Source of the DNA: Saprospiraceae bacterium
GTDB lineage: Bacteria > Bacteroidota > Bacteroidia > Chitinophagales > Saprospiraceae
Reading direction: 5' to 3'
DNA: 64,000 bases
Assembly (NCBI GenBank): GCA_022842725.1
Contig: JALHOZ010000003.1
Coordinates: 159,840 to 223,839, forward strand
In this document: positions 55,191-64,000 of the stretch, one piece after another
How positions within the stretch are numbered: the stretch's first letter is position 1
Layout: each line of letters starts with the position of its first letter
The notes under the pieces: model-generated
The model's database searches: none
What the model saw: the letters and a program-made list of their open reading frames with translations, nothing else
Told to the model about the DNA's origin: nothing
Translations under genes and position numbers: made by a program

Positions 55191-58100
55191 ATGCAAAATG
55201 TTTACACCCGTACAGGAGGCCAAGAGGTCTTTTGTGAAAAAATCAGCAATGATGGTTTAGGTATGTTATTTTCTGCCAGGAAAATATATACTAAAAACAG
55301 AGACCATTATTTAACAATACTAACCCTGTTGTTACTCTTATTACAAACAAATATTTTAACTGCCCAAACCTGTACATGTACAGGCACCAATTTGGTTCTG
55401 AACCATTCTTTTGAGAGTGGGACGAACAACTGGACGTGGTCAGGAGGAAACCTGTACTCTGATACCTATGCTGCTCAGTGTGGTACCAAGGCCGGTCATT
55501 TTCAAATAACCAATACGGGAAGTAATTGGGTATCTCAACAAATAGGAACTGTAGGTTCTAACGGAATTACAACAGGTTCTATTCTAAATCTGAGTGTTTA
55601 CGGAGGGACTCATAATCCTTCATTTTATCATCAGGTTGGTATCAGTTATTTTACCAGCAACTGGACGTATATTTCCGGGAATTATACAGAGGTTAATGCA
55701 CAATTGCCCAGTATGTCTCTTTATAATATAACGAGTACAGTACCTGCGAATGCTCATTTTATCACCGTGGAAAAAGGAGGAAACGGAGATTGGATTAAAA
55801 CTGACAGATGGTGTGTATCATTATCACAATGTAATCCGGATAATGGTTCCGCCCCACCTTTTTGTGCGCCACAACCAATTTGCCCGTCAGGCAATAACTT
55901 TTTGTGGAGTCAATCAATCAATTCATCTGACGGATCTCCATCCAACGTAAGGTTAATATGTAGTTCTAAATTGACACATACCATCCCGGGCCCATATCCT
56001 TCTGCCTTCAACGGACCTGTAAATGTTAATGTATCGGATGTTGTATCTTATGACGGATATGCAGGAAGAAATAGTGTAACCCAGCAAAACGAAAGATGGC
56101 GCGTTGTCTTTAGGAAAAATGGAAGTACTGTATACGAATCTCCTTATACTAATGATGTTCCGGACTTAAGAAATCAGGGATATTGGAGGGGAGCTCTTGG
56201 AACAACAGTATTTTTACCAAACGGTGCAGACCAGATTATCATAGAACATTGGGCAGTAGCAAATAACACAACCTGTGCTAACGGTCCAAACTCTGTAGTT
56301 CCTGTTAGTGTGTGCGTAGGTTTTACTCCGGTCACCTGCGATAATGTTACAAATGGTGGTCAGATCGGTAGTAATCAGACATCATGCCTGGCTACATATG
56401 ATCCTGCACCTATAACAAATATCACATCACCAACAGGAGGTACAGGCAATCTGGAATATATGTGGTTAAAAAGTACTACGACCTGTGTTGCTCCAAATGG
56501 TAGCAATGACAGCGAATGGGAACCAATATCAGGAGCTAATGCATCTTCATATGATCCGGGACCTTTATATCAAAATACGTGTTATCTGAGATGTTCCAGA
56601 AGAGCAGGTTGTACCAACTGGGATGGAGAATCGAACGTAGTCTCTGTCACAGTATCCGGACCAGCCGTACAAATTGCTTCACCAATTACTCTTGTAAAAG
56701 ACAGAACCATTACCAATGAAGTCCATTGCGGTAACTCTAATCAAAGAACTTTGTGGATGGATTGTCTGATTGCTAATGGTCCGGGAGGTAATACAGAAAC
56801 TGCTAAATACTGGAAAATCATTTCCGGAGGATCATTTAAAGAATATTGTGACGGTACAGCATATTTTGAAATGAGGGTGCAAAACCTAGTTACTTCAACA
56901 TATCAATTGGATGTAAAGGTGGTTCTAAGCGGAAGAACACACAGTGCTCCGGCAGGTAGTCCTCATGTTGAAGGATGTACATCTTCTGCGCAGAGTGATT
57001 GGTATTATTATACCAATATGACCGGAACCATTACAGGTGTTAACGGATTGGCAGGAGCCCTTTTATCTATAGACAGAAAAGGTGCTTCTTTTCAGGTTGG
57101 AACAAATGCAAGTTTGTATGCCAACGCAGGACAATTTGGAGCCAGCGGATGGATGATATATAACGTAATCAATCAACCATCAAGCTTCAAATTAAAAGCT
57201 GAATGCGGTGCTGATTTCAATTTCTTATTATCCGGTGGTGCATTATCACAAGCACAATCATTTGCTTGTGGTACTATCTGTAGAGGAGAAAGCGTACAAC
57301 TTACAGCAAACGGAGCAGGAGGTAGACCTGGTTATACCTATACCTGGGACAATGGTTTAGGTTCCGGACAAACCAAAACGGTGAATCCACAAACAACCAC
57401 CACCTATAAAGTTGTTATAACAGATACAAACGGCTGTAGTTCTTCTTCACAAACAACCATAACCGTCAATCCTCAGCCTGTGTTGAATGCAGGTCAGGAT
57501 GTAGAAATTTGTATTGGACAGTCCGTTTTGTTGACAGTTAATGCAACGAATGGCACTACACCATATACGTATACTTGGCCAAACCCACCGGGAGGAACAG
57601 GTACCAGTAAATCGGTAAGTCCGACTACGACAACAACATATGTTGTGACCGTCACGGATGCTAAAGGATGTACAGCAACAGATGATGTGAGGGTAACGGT
57701 TAGTCCGAATCCAAGTGTACAATTAAATACCTCACAGGTTTGCGTGGATGGTACATTGCAAATAAATGCAACGCCGAATGGGGGAACTCCAGGTTACACA
57801 TATTCCTGGACCGGACCAAATGGTTTTACAGCAACCACTCAAAATGTAAGCCGGCTTAATGCAACTACAAACATGAGTGGATTGTATTCGGTTACAGTTA
57901 CAGATTCAAAAGGGTGTATCGCAACCTCCAATATTAATGCAACAGTAAATCCCAACCCTGTCATAAGCGCAACTGTTACAGAAGTAACTATTTTTAATGG
58001 AAACAACGGGACAATCGATCTGACTGTATCCGGAGGTACCTCACCTTATACATACTTATGGTCAAATGGCGCTACAACACAAGATTTGTCTGGTTTGACA

Positions 58101-61100
58101 GCAGGATTATATATGGTGACTGTTACTGATACCAAAGGCTGCACAACATCTACAGAGTTTGAGCTTTCTATAGGACATCCGGGAGATTGTACTGGTTTTA
58201 GAACACAAACTATGGGTGGTTGGGGCGCAAAAGCTTCGGGAAACAACCCGGGGGTGTATAGAAATGCAAATTTTGCCGCAGCATTCCCAACAGGACTACA
58301 AATAGGATGTACTAATAAGTTGAGACTTACCACTGCACAGGCTGTCGAGATATTTTTACCTTGCGGTGGAACAGCTGCGTTATTGGCAGGCGGAACTGCG
58401 ACTAATCCTTCATGTATTAATAATGTTTTTGCGGGACAACTCGTTGCATTAACGTTAAGTGTGACATTTGATTTGTATGATCCAAATTTTGGGTCATCCA
58501 ACATTAACCTGAAAGACTTAAAAATAGGTTCAGGACCACTTCAAGGATTGACAGTTCAGCAGCTTTTAACTGAAGCCAATAATTTAATTGGTGGTTGCGG
58601 ATCTACTTATTCGATTTCTGACTTGGTCACCGCTTTAACGAATTCCAACGAAAGCTTTGTAGATGGTAAGATTACAAAAAATTACCTAACATGTTGTGAG
58701 ATCGTTTTAAATACTACAGGAGCAACTGTTTGTTCAGGAAGTTCTGCACAGATTAGCGCAACGGCTACGAACGGCACGGCACCGTATACATATACATGGA
58801 GTGATGGTCTTGGCACTGGTCAAACCAAAACTGTAAGCCCGTCAGCTACTAAAACATATACAGTAACGGTTACAGATTCCAACGGATGTAGTAAAACAGC
58901 TACTACAACAGTAATTGTTAAACCTGTTCCTGCTGTTCAAGTTAATACCAGTCCGATTTGCGCGGGTAATACTTTAGTAATTACCTCAACGCCTAGTGGT
59001 GGAACACCAGGATATACTTATTCTTGGAGTGGACCCAATGGATTTACAGCCACTTCACAAAACATATCAAGAACAAACGCAAGTATTACTATGGCAGGAA
59101 GTTATTCTGTGACGGTTACAGATTCAAATGGTTGTACCGCTTCAGCTAACATAGCAGCCACAGTTACTCCCGGACCGACAGTAAATTTAGGACCGGACAA
59201 ATCAATTTGTAACGGTGATGAGTACGTTATTAACTCAGAGGTTACTAATGTTCCTACTTGTGGTACTCAGGGGACCAGTCGTTGCGATAATCCTATTGTT
59301 AATTCTAACGGCTATATATCAAATCAGAGTACAGCCGCTGTTTGTGGTGATAATGCAGGAGCTAAATTGTGGACACTAGGAGGAAATGGTACATCATACC
59401 TGACTTTAGATATGGGAGCTTCCAGACCAACAGGTACACAAATATGTGTACGGGTTAAATTAGAACATTGCAGCAGCTCCAATTCTACCAATTCAGACAT
59501 GAAAATCAGACTATCGGGTTCTGCGGATTCCGGATTTACAGATTTGGTAGCTTCAAAGACGTTTTCACATTCGTCTTACCAAACGTATTGTTATACTCTT
59601 GCTACTCCAGCCAGATATGTAAGAGTTCAGGATAACGGTAAATGTTCTTTCAGACTTGATTATCTGGAATTTACAACACCAAATACATTTAACAATTCTA
59701 TAAATTATGTTTGGTCAGGACCAGGAATTATTGGTTCAACTACAGGTTCATCTGTGACAGTAAATCAAAACGGAACGTATGTTTTGGTTGTCACAGATTG
59801 TAATGGATGTACAGCCAGTGACCAAATAAACATTAATATTCATAATAATGTGGTAGCCAGTGTAAATAATGCTGAAATCTGTTCAGGACAATCGACAACA
59901 CTTACAGCTAACTTTATAGCTGGAGCAACTTATGAATGGACGGAACAAGGAAGTAATACAGTAATTTCAACTGCACAATCTATTACAGTCTCGCCGACTT
60001 CTAATAAGGTGTATATTGTCACCGTTAGAGTTAATGGTTGTGAAGATTCGGATGATGCTTTGGTAACCGTAAACCCTGTGCCTTCTGTTACAACTAATGC
60101 ACCTGAAGTGTGTGTAGGAAGTACTCTGGCAATAACTTCTAATCCTTCAGGTGGTACTCCAGGGTATACGTATGTATGGAGCGGACCAAGTGGTTTTAGT
60201 GCTAGTACACAAAATGTCAACAGAAATAATGCAACAGTTAATATGGGTGGAACCTACAGCGTTACCGTCACAGACACAAAAGGCTGTACAGCAGTTTCAA
60301 GTACACAGGCAACGGTCAACCCGGGATTAACTGTTACTACCAGTGCACCAGAGGTTTGTTTAGGAACGACATTAACGATTTCTTCAAATCCAAGTGGAGG
60401 TACACCAGCTTATACTTATGTATGGTCCGGACCTAATGGATTTAGTGCAAGTACCCAAAATATAGCCAGAAACAATGCCGCTTTAAATATGAGCGGTACG
60501 TATTCAGTTACTGTAACCGATACAAAAGGATGTACAGGTGTTTCCAGTGTGGTAGCAACGGTGAACCCAGGATTAAATGTTATTACCAACGCGCCTGAAG
60601 TTTGCGAAGGTAGCACATTGAATATCAGTTCTACTCCAAGTGGAGGAACTGCAGGTTACACATACATGTGGAGTGGACCAAACGGTTTTAGCGCCGCTAC
60701 TCAAAATATTACAAGAAATAATGCAACGGTCAATATGTCCGGAAATTATAGTGTGACTGTCACTGACACGAAAGGATGTACAGGAACTTCAAGTACATCT
60801 GCAATTGTCAATCCTAACCCAACATTACAGGCTAGTTCAAATTCCCCTGTGTGTCAGGGAGAACAAATAAATTTGTTTTCCACGCCTTCAGGAGGAACAC
60901 CATCTTACACTTATGTTTGGTCAGGGCCTAATTCATATAATTCAGTTGTTCAGAATCCAGTCAGATTAAATGCAGATAATACGATGACGGGCAGTTATAA
61001 TGTAACTGTTACAGACTCAAAAGGATGTAAAGCAGTAGCTTCAACAAGTGTTTCACTTACTTCAAAACCGGTATCAGGAATTGAAGGACCTCAAACAACT

Positions 61101-64000
61101 TGTGCAAAAGAAGCTGTTTTGTTCACCGTTAATCCACCGGCTGGTGCAGGTTCTGTTTATACATGGACATTCCAGGGAGGAACACCTTCAACGGCAACAG
61201 GGCCAAGCGCAACCTCGCAGTGGAATGCTCCGGGAACCTACAACATAGTAATGGTAGTAACTAAAGATGGTTGTACATCATCTTACACTAAAACCATAGT
61301 GATAACGGAAGAGGTATTTTCTATTGCAGGTCCTGATAAAGATATTTGTCAGGGTGGAAATACAATCATCAACGGTCAGGGACCATCAGGTGGAAATTTC
61401 AGTTGGACTGTAGTTTCAGGTGATCCTACATCAATTGATGGTGGTGGATCTTCACCAAATCTGAATGTTTCACCATTGTTCACCACCGTTTACAGACTTA
61501 CAGTAAGTCAAAATGGTTGTGTCAGAACTGATGAAGTTACCGTATTTGTTAACGTAAGTCTTAATCCGACAGCAAATGCAGGTTCTCCTTTGAATATTTG
61601 TTCTGGTGTAACAACAACAATCGGAGGAAACCCAACAGGTACACCACCTGTAGGAAATCCAAATACACCTCTAGGTTATATCTGGAGCCCGGGTGCCGGA
61701 TTAAGCTCAACAACAGTAGCAAATCCGGGTCTGACTCTTGTAGCTCCGGGTACATATACATATCAGGTTATCGTAGTTGCTTTAGCTACAGGGTGTAGCG
61801 ATACAGCTGTTGTAACCCACACGATAGATCCTAAACCAACCATCCTGGTATCCACCACAGAAATATGTACGGGCTCAACACTGACTGTTAATTCAACACC
61901 AAGTGGCGGAACACCTGGATATACTTATGTATGGAGTGGTCCGAATGGCTTTAGTGCAAGCACACAAAATGTAAGCAGAGCGAATGCTACACCAGTGATG
62001 AGTGGATTGTATTCCGTGACTGTAACAGATACCAAAGGTTGTGTAGCTAACAGTAGTGTACAGGCGACGGTCAATCCGAATCCAACAGTACAAACCACAA
62101 CAACAGAAATTTGTGCCGGTTCTACATTGGAAGTTAATTCAACGCCAAGTGGTGGCACACCTGGATATACGTATGTATGGAGCGGTCCAGGTGGATTCAG
62201 TGCAAGTACACAAAATGTAAGCAGAGCGAATGCTACACCAGCGATGAGTGGATTGTATAGTGTTACCGTTACCGACAGCAAAGGATGTGTTGCTAACAGC
62301 GGTGTACAGGCGACTGTCAATCCAAATCCAACAATTCAAACAACAACGGAAGAAATATGTGCGGGCTCAACGTTGGAAGTTAATTCAACACCAAGCGGCG
62401 GAACACCTGGTTATACGTATGTATGGAGTGGTCCAAGCGGATTCAGTGCAAGCACACAAAATGTAAGCAGAGCGAATGCTACACCAGCGATGAGCGGATT
62501 GTATAGTGTTACAGTTACCGACAGCAAAGGATGTGTTGCTAACAGCAGTGTACAAGCGACTGTCAATCCGAATCCAACAATACAAACAACAACAACAGAA
62601 ATTTGTGCGGGCTCAACGCTTGCAGTTAATTCGGCACCAAGTGGCGGAACACCGGGATATACCTATGTATGGAGCGGCCCGAATGGCTATAGTGCAAGCA
62701 CACAAAATGTGAGCAGAGCGAATGCGACACCGGCGATGAGTGGATTGTATTCTGTGACGGTAACAGATACCAAAGGTTGTGTTGCTAATAGCAGTGTACA
62801 GGCGATAGTCAATCCGAATCCAACCGTTCAGTCGAGTTCAAACTCACCTGTCTGTGTCGGAAATCAAATAAACTTATTTGCAACTCCGTCAAGCGGAACA
62901 CCAGGCTTTACATATAGTTGGACAGGACCAAATAATTACACATCTTCATTGCAAAACCCTGTTATTTTGAATGCCGGGCTTTCAATGGCCGGTGTGTATA
63001 ATGTTACAGTTACAGACTCTAAAGGTTGTGTTGCAAATTCAAACACAAGTGTTACCATAACAAGTAACCCTGTTTCCGGGATTGATGGACCGCCTACTAC
63101 ATGTGCAAAAGAAGCGGTTTTATTTATTGCGACACCAGCCGGACCCGGTTCTACTTACAACTGGACTTTCCAGGGAGGAACTCCTCCGACAGCAACCGGA
63201 CCAAGTGCAACATCTCAGTGGGATACACCGGGAGAGTATCTCATTACCTTAGTAGTAACAAAAGATGGATGTACTTCTTCTTATACAAAATCTATCATCA
63301 TAACTCAGGAAGTATTTTCAATAGCAGGACCGGATAAAGAAATTTGTCAAGGCGGTAATATTACGCTTAACGGACAAGGACCTGCCGGTGCTAACTTTAG
63401 CTGGACGGTTGTATCAGGTGATGCTACTTCAAGAGACAATGGTATCAATTCAATGAATTTATTGGTTTCACCATTATTTACAACAGTATACAGATTGACG
63501 GTAAGTCAAAATGGTTGTGTAAGAACTGACGAAGTCACGGTATTTGTAAATGTTAATTTAAATCCGATTGCCAATGCAGGTAATCCATTGGATATTTGTT
63601 CAGGTGTTGTAACTACAATTGGTGGAAATCCGACAGGAACACCTCCTCCGGGAGCACCAAATACTCCGTTGGGTTATATCTGGAGTCCGGCAACAGGATT
63701 AAATTCAATAACAGTTTCAAATCCTACACTTACCCTTAACAATACCGGTTCTTACACATATCAGGTTATTGTAATTGCTTTGGCAACAGGATGTACGGAT
63801 ACTGCAACAGTAACTCACACAGTTGTTCCTAAACCTTCTGTTATGGTAACAACAACAGAAATATGTGCAGGATCAACGTTAGAAGTTAATTCTACCCCAA
63901 GCGGTGGAACTCCGGGATATACGTATGTATGGAGTGGTCCAAGCGGATTCAGTGCAACTACACAAAATGTAAGCAGAGCAAACGCTACACCAGCGATGAG
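55191..64000 (+). CDS. Giant secreted SprB-like repeat protein (adhesin-like), 3' truncated
   Basis: One uninterrupted frame runs from ATG 55191 (alternative ATG 55263) past the window end, at least 2,912 residues. The signal peptide is in HYLTILTLLLLLLQTNILTAQ, favouring 55263. Next comes a carbohydrate-binding-like domain (NLVLNHSFESGTNNWTWSGG), then SprB-like repeats with PYTYLWSNGATTQDLSGL or GGTPGYTYVWSGPNGFS and YSVTVTDTKGC. Two non-repeat domains interrupt the array, near 58190-58700 (FRTQTMGGWGAKASGN) and 59210-59690. Later, 82-residue repeats alternate with PKD-like blocks. A C-terminal sorting domain would be expected beyond the window. It probably acts in adhesion or gliding (inference). 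Confidence 0.9.
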   Translation, partial: MQNVYTRTGGQEVFCEKISNDGLGMLFSARKIYTKNRDHYLTILTLLLLLLQTNILTAQTCTCTGTNLVLNHSFESGTNNWTWSGGNLYSDTYAAQCGTKAGHFQITNTGSNWVSQQIGTVGSNGITTGSILNLSVYGGTHNPSFYHQVGISYFTSNWTYISGNYTEVNAQLPSMSLYNITSTVPANAHFITVEKGGNGDWIKTDRWCVSLSQCNPDNGSAPPFCAPQPICPSGNNFLWSQSINSSDGSPSNVRLICSSKLTHTIPGPYPSAFNGPVNVNVSDVVSYDGYAGRNSVTQQNERWRVVFRKNGSTVYESPYTNDVPDLRNQGYWRGALGTTVFLPNGADQIIIEHWAVANNTTCANGPNSVVPVSVCVGFTPVTCDNVTNGGQIGSNQTSCLATYDPAPITNITSPTGGTGNLEYMWLKSTTTCVAPNGSNDSEWEPISGANASSYDPGPLYQNTCYLRCSRRAGCTNWDGESNVVSVTVSGPAVQIASPITLVKDRTITNEVHCGNSNQRTLWMDCLIANGPGGNTETAKYWKIISGGSFKEYCDGTAYFEMRVQNLVTSTYQLDVKVVLSGRTHSAPAGSPHVEGCTSSAQSDWYYYTNMTGTITGVNGLAGALLSIDRKGASFQVGTNASLYANAGQFGASGWMIYNVINQPSSFKLKAECGADFNFLLSGGALSQAQSFACGTICRGESVQLTANGAGGRPGYTYTWDNGLGSGQTKTVNPQTTTTYKVVITDTNGCSSSSQTTITVNPQPVLNAGQDVEICIGQSVLLTVNATNGTTPYTYTWPNPPGGTGTSKSVSPTTTTTYVVTVTDAKGCTATDDVRVTVSPNPSVQLNTSQVCVDGTLQINATPNGGTPGYTYSWTGPNGFTATTQNVSRLNATTNMSGLYSVTVTDSKGCIATSNINATVNPNPVISATVTEVTIFNGNNGTIDLTVSGGTSPYTYLWSNGATTQDLSGLTAGLYMVTVTDTKGCTTSTEFELSIGHPGDCTGFRTQTMGGWGAKASGNNPGVYRNANFAAAFPTGLQIGCTNKLRLTTAQAVEIFLPCGGTAALLAGGTATNPSCINNVFAGQLVALTLSVTFDLYDPNFGSSNINLKDLKIGSGPLQGLTVQQLLTEANNLIGGCGSTYSISDLVTALTNSNESFVDGKITKNYLTCCEIVLNTTGATVCSGSSAQISATATNGTAPYTYTWSDGLGTGQTKTVSPSATKTYTVTVTDSNGCSKTATTTVIVKPVPAVQVNTSPICAGNTLVITSTPSGGTPGYTYSWSGPNGFTATSQNISRTNASITMAGSYSVTVTDSNGCTASANIAATVTPGPTVNLGPDKSICNGDEYVINSEVTNVPTCGTQGTSRCDNPIVNSNGYISNQSTAAVCGDNAGAKLWTLGGNGTSYLTLDMGASRPTGTQICVRVKLEHCSSSNSTNSDMKIRLSGSADSGFTDLVASKTFSHSSYQTYCYTLATPARYVRVQDNGKCSFRLDYLEFTTPNTFNNSINYVWSGPGIIGSTTGSSVTVNQNGTYVLVVTDCNGCTASDQININIHNNVVASVNNAEICSGQSTTLTANFIAGATYEWTEQGSNTVISTAQSITVSPTSNKVYIVTVRVNGCEDSDDALVTVNPVPSVTTNAPEVCVGSTLAITSNPSGGTPGYTYVWSGPSGFSASTQNVNRNNATVNMGGTYSVTVTDTKGCTAVSSTQATVNPGLTVTTSAPEVCLGTTLTISSNPSGGTPAYTYVWSGPNGFSASTQNIARNNAALNMSGTYSVTVTDTKGCTGVSSVVATVNPGLNVITNAPEVCEGSTLNISSTPSGGTAGYTYMWSGPNGFSAATQNITRNNATVNMSGNYSVTVTDTKGCTGTSSTSAIVNPNPTLQASSNSPVCQGEQINLFSTPSGGTPSYTYVWSGPNSYNSVVQNPVRLNADNTMTGSYNVTVTDSKGCKAVASTSVSLTSKPVSGIEGPQTTCAKEAVLFTVNPPAGAGSVYTWTFQGGTPSTATGPSATSQWNAPGTYNIVMVVTKDGCTSSYTKTIVITEEVFSIAGPDKDICQGGNTIINGQGPSGGNFSWTVVSGDPTSIDGGGSSPNLNVSPLFTTVYRLTVSQNGCVRTDEVTVFVNVSLNPTANAGSPLNICSGVTTTIGGNPTGTPPVGNPNTPLGYIWSPGAGLSSTTVANPGLTLVAPGTYTYQVIVVALATGCSDTAVVTHTIDPKPTILVSTTEICTGSTLTVNSTPSGGTPGYTYVWSGPNGFSASTQNVSRANATPVMSGLYSVTVTDTKGCVANSSVQATVNPNPTVQTTTTEICAGSTLEVNSTPSGGTPGYTYVWSGPGGFSASTQNVSRANATPAMSGLYSVTVTDSKGCVANSGVQATVNPNPTIQTTTEEICAGSTLEVNSTPSGGTPGYTYVWSGPSGFSASTQNVSRANATPAMSGLYSVTVTDSKGCVANSSVQATVNPNPTIQTTTTEICAGSTLAVNSAPSGGTPGYTYVWSGPNGYSASTQNVSRANATPAMSGLYSVTVTDTKGCVANSSVQAIVNPNPTVQSSSNSPVCVGNQINLFATPSSGTPGFTYSWTGPNNYTSSLQNPVILNAGLSMAGVYNVTVTDSKGCVANSNTSVTITSNPVSGIDGPPTTCAKEAVLFIATPAGPGSTYNWTFQGGTPPTATGPSATSQWDTPGEYLITLVVTKDGCTSSYTKSIIITQEVFSIAGPDKEICQGGNITLNGQGPAGANFSWTVVSGDATSRDNGINSMNLLVSPLFTTVYRLTVSQNGCVRTDEVTVFVNVNLNPIANAGNPLDICSGVVTTIGGNPTGTPPPGAPNTPLGYIWSPATGLNSITVSNPTLTLNNTGSYTYQVIVIALATGCTDTATVTHTVVPKPSVMVTTTEICAGSTLEVNSTPSGGTPGYTYVWSGPSGFSATTQNVSRANATPAM
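60105..60842 (+). repeat. First cluster of 246-bp SprB-like repeats (three units)
   Basis: Unit phase points at 60105, 60351 and 60597 are exactly 246 bases apart, 82 codons. Each unit encodes PEVC-G-T-L ... GGTPGYTYVWSGP ... YSVTVTDTKGC. The units differ by moderate numbers of substitutions. Confidence 0.85.
60831..63840 (+). repeat. Higher-order repeat of about 2.0 kb
   Basis: A block beginning SSNSPVC and running through GPDKDICQGG to the WSPGAGL region occurs at about 60831-61835 and again at about 62831-63840. Corresponding points are 1998-2001 bases apart. Between them lie four 246-bp units, and further units follow the second block. Confidence 0.85.
61860..62843 (+). repeat. Second cluster of 246-bp repeats (four highly similar units)
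   Basis: Phase points at 61860, 62106, 62352 and 62598 are exactly 246 bases apart. The units are much closer to each other at DNA level than those of the first cluster; phrases such as GTAAGCAGAGCGAATGCTAC recur almost unchanged. The same repeat type restarts at about 63861 and runs to the window end. Confidence 0.88.

Noticed and set aside
57447..62585. Several minus-strand open frames of 66-152 codons across the adhesin repeats
   Set aside because: They lie antisense to one continuous plus-strand frame. Equivalent frames recur at the repeat period, so they are by-products of repeat composition.
60105..63999. Regularly spaced repeats resembling a CRISPR array
   Set aside because: The period is 246 bp, the repeats cover the whole unit without unique spacers, and the reading frame stays open: these are protein-coding tandem repeats.

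Overview
The window is AT-rich bacterial DNA with about 46 protein genes on both strands. No rRNA or tRNA genes, insertion sequences, prophage or CRISPR arrays were seen. It looks like a chromosomal segment of a Bacteroidota bacterium, plausibly of the Saprospiria/Chitinophagia type. The evidence is several secreted proteins ending in type IX secretion (T9SS) sorting domains, a PorW/SprE-like T9SS lipoprotein, Bacteroidota-typical families (DUF2157 with GDYXXLXY, DUF4230, DUF4105, DUF4286, panD next to a flippase-like protein) and repeated TAnnTTTG promoter elements upstream of genes. The genus cannot be fixed from the sequence alone.

Layout. 1-1595: 3'-truncated subtilisin-like protease with a T9SS tail (minus). 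1742-9505: plus-strand run of DUF2157, GDYXXLXY, a methyltransferase, a secreted beta-helix protein, a membrane protein of the lysylphosphatidylglycerol-synthase type, DUF4230 and a TPR/PD40/OmpA protein. 9546-14528: minus-strand lipoprotein, DUF4105, recA, SCP2 and acyl-CoA dehydrogenase. 14692-23042: secreted endonuclease I, TPR protein, DEAD-box helicase, M23 peptidase and a PiT phosphate transporter with a PhoU-like tail. 23178-34102: CvfB-like RNA-binding protein, collagen-like surface protein with a T9SS partner, XerD-type recombinase, panD/flippase/ChaN operon, a two-component system with DUF4286, and a cyclophilin-FKBP fusion. 34285-39048: threonine operon thrA-thrB-thrC. 39173-43978: DoxX-like protein, M1 peptidase, alpha/beta hydrolase and heme A synthase.

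43979-44487 is the most interesting noncoding region. It holds two perfect DnaA boxes, three one-mismatch boxes, a 13-bp inverted repeat built on two of them, and a very AT-rich stretch, and its flanking genes point away from it. It is a strong candidate for the chromosomal origin (oriC). Two ParB-binding (parS-like) palindromes lie about 5 kb to its left, one just after the DoxX gene and one inside thrC. This fits an origin-proximal segregation centre, although no parAB, dnaA or gidA gene is present here.

44488-51605: YifB-like AAA ATPase, a Na-type ABC exporter pair, a long-chain acyl-CoA ligase, a HAD-like phosphatase and a second M23 peptidase. 51751-64000: the PorW/SprE-like lipoprotein is followed by a giant repetitive secreted protein (at least 2,900 residues, running off the window end). 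It is built of SprB-like repeats of exactly 246 bp, nested in a higher-order unit of about 2.0 kb. The two genes together suggest a T9SS component beside a large surface adhesin that T9SS may export.
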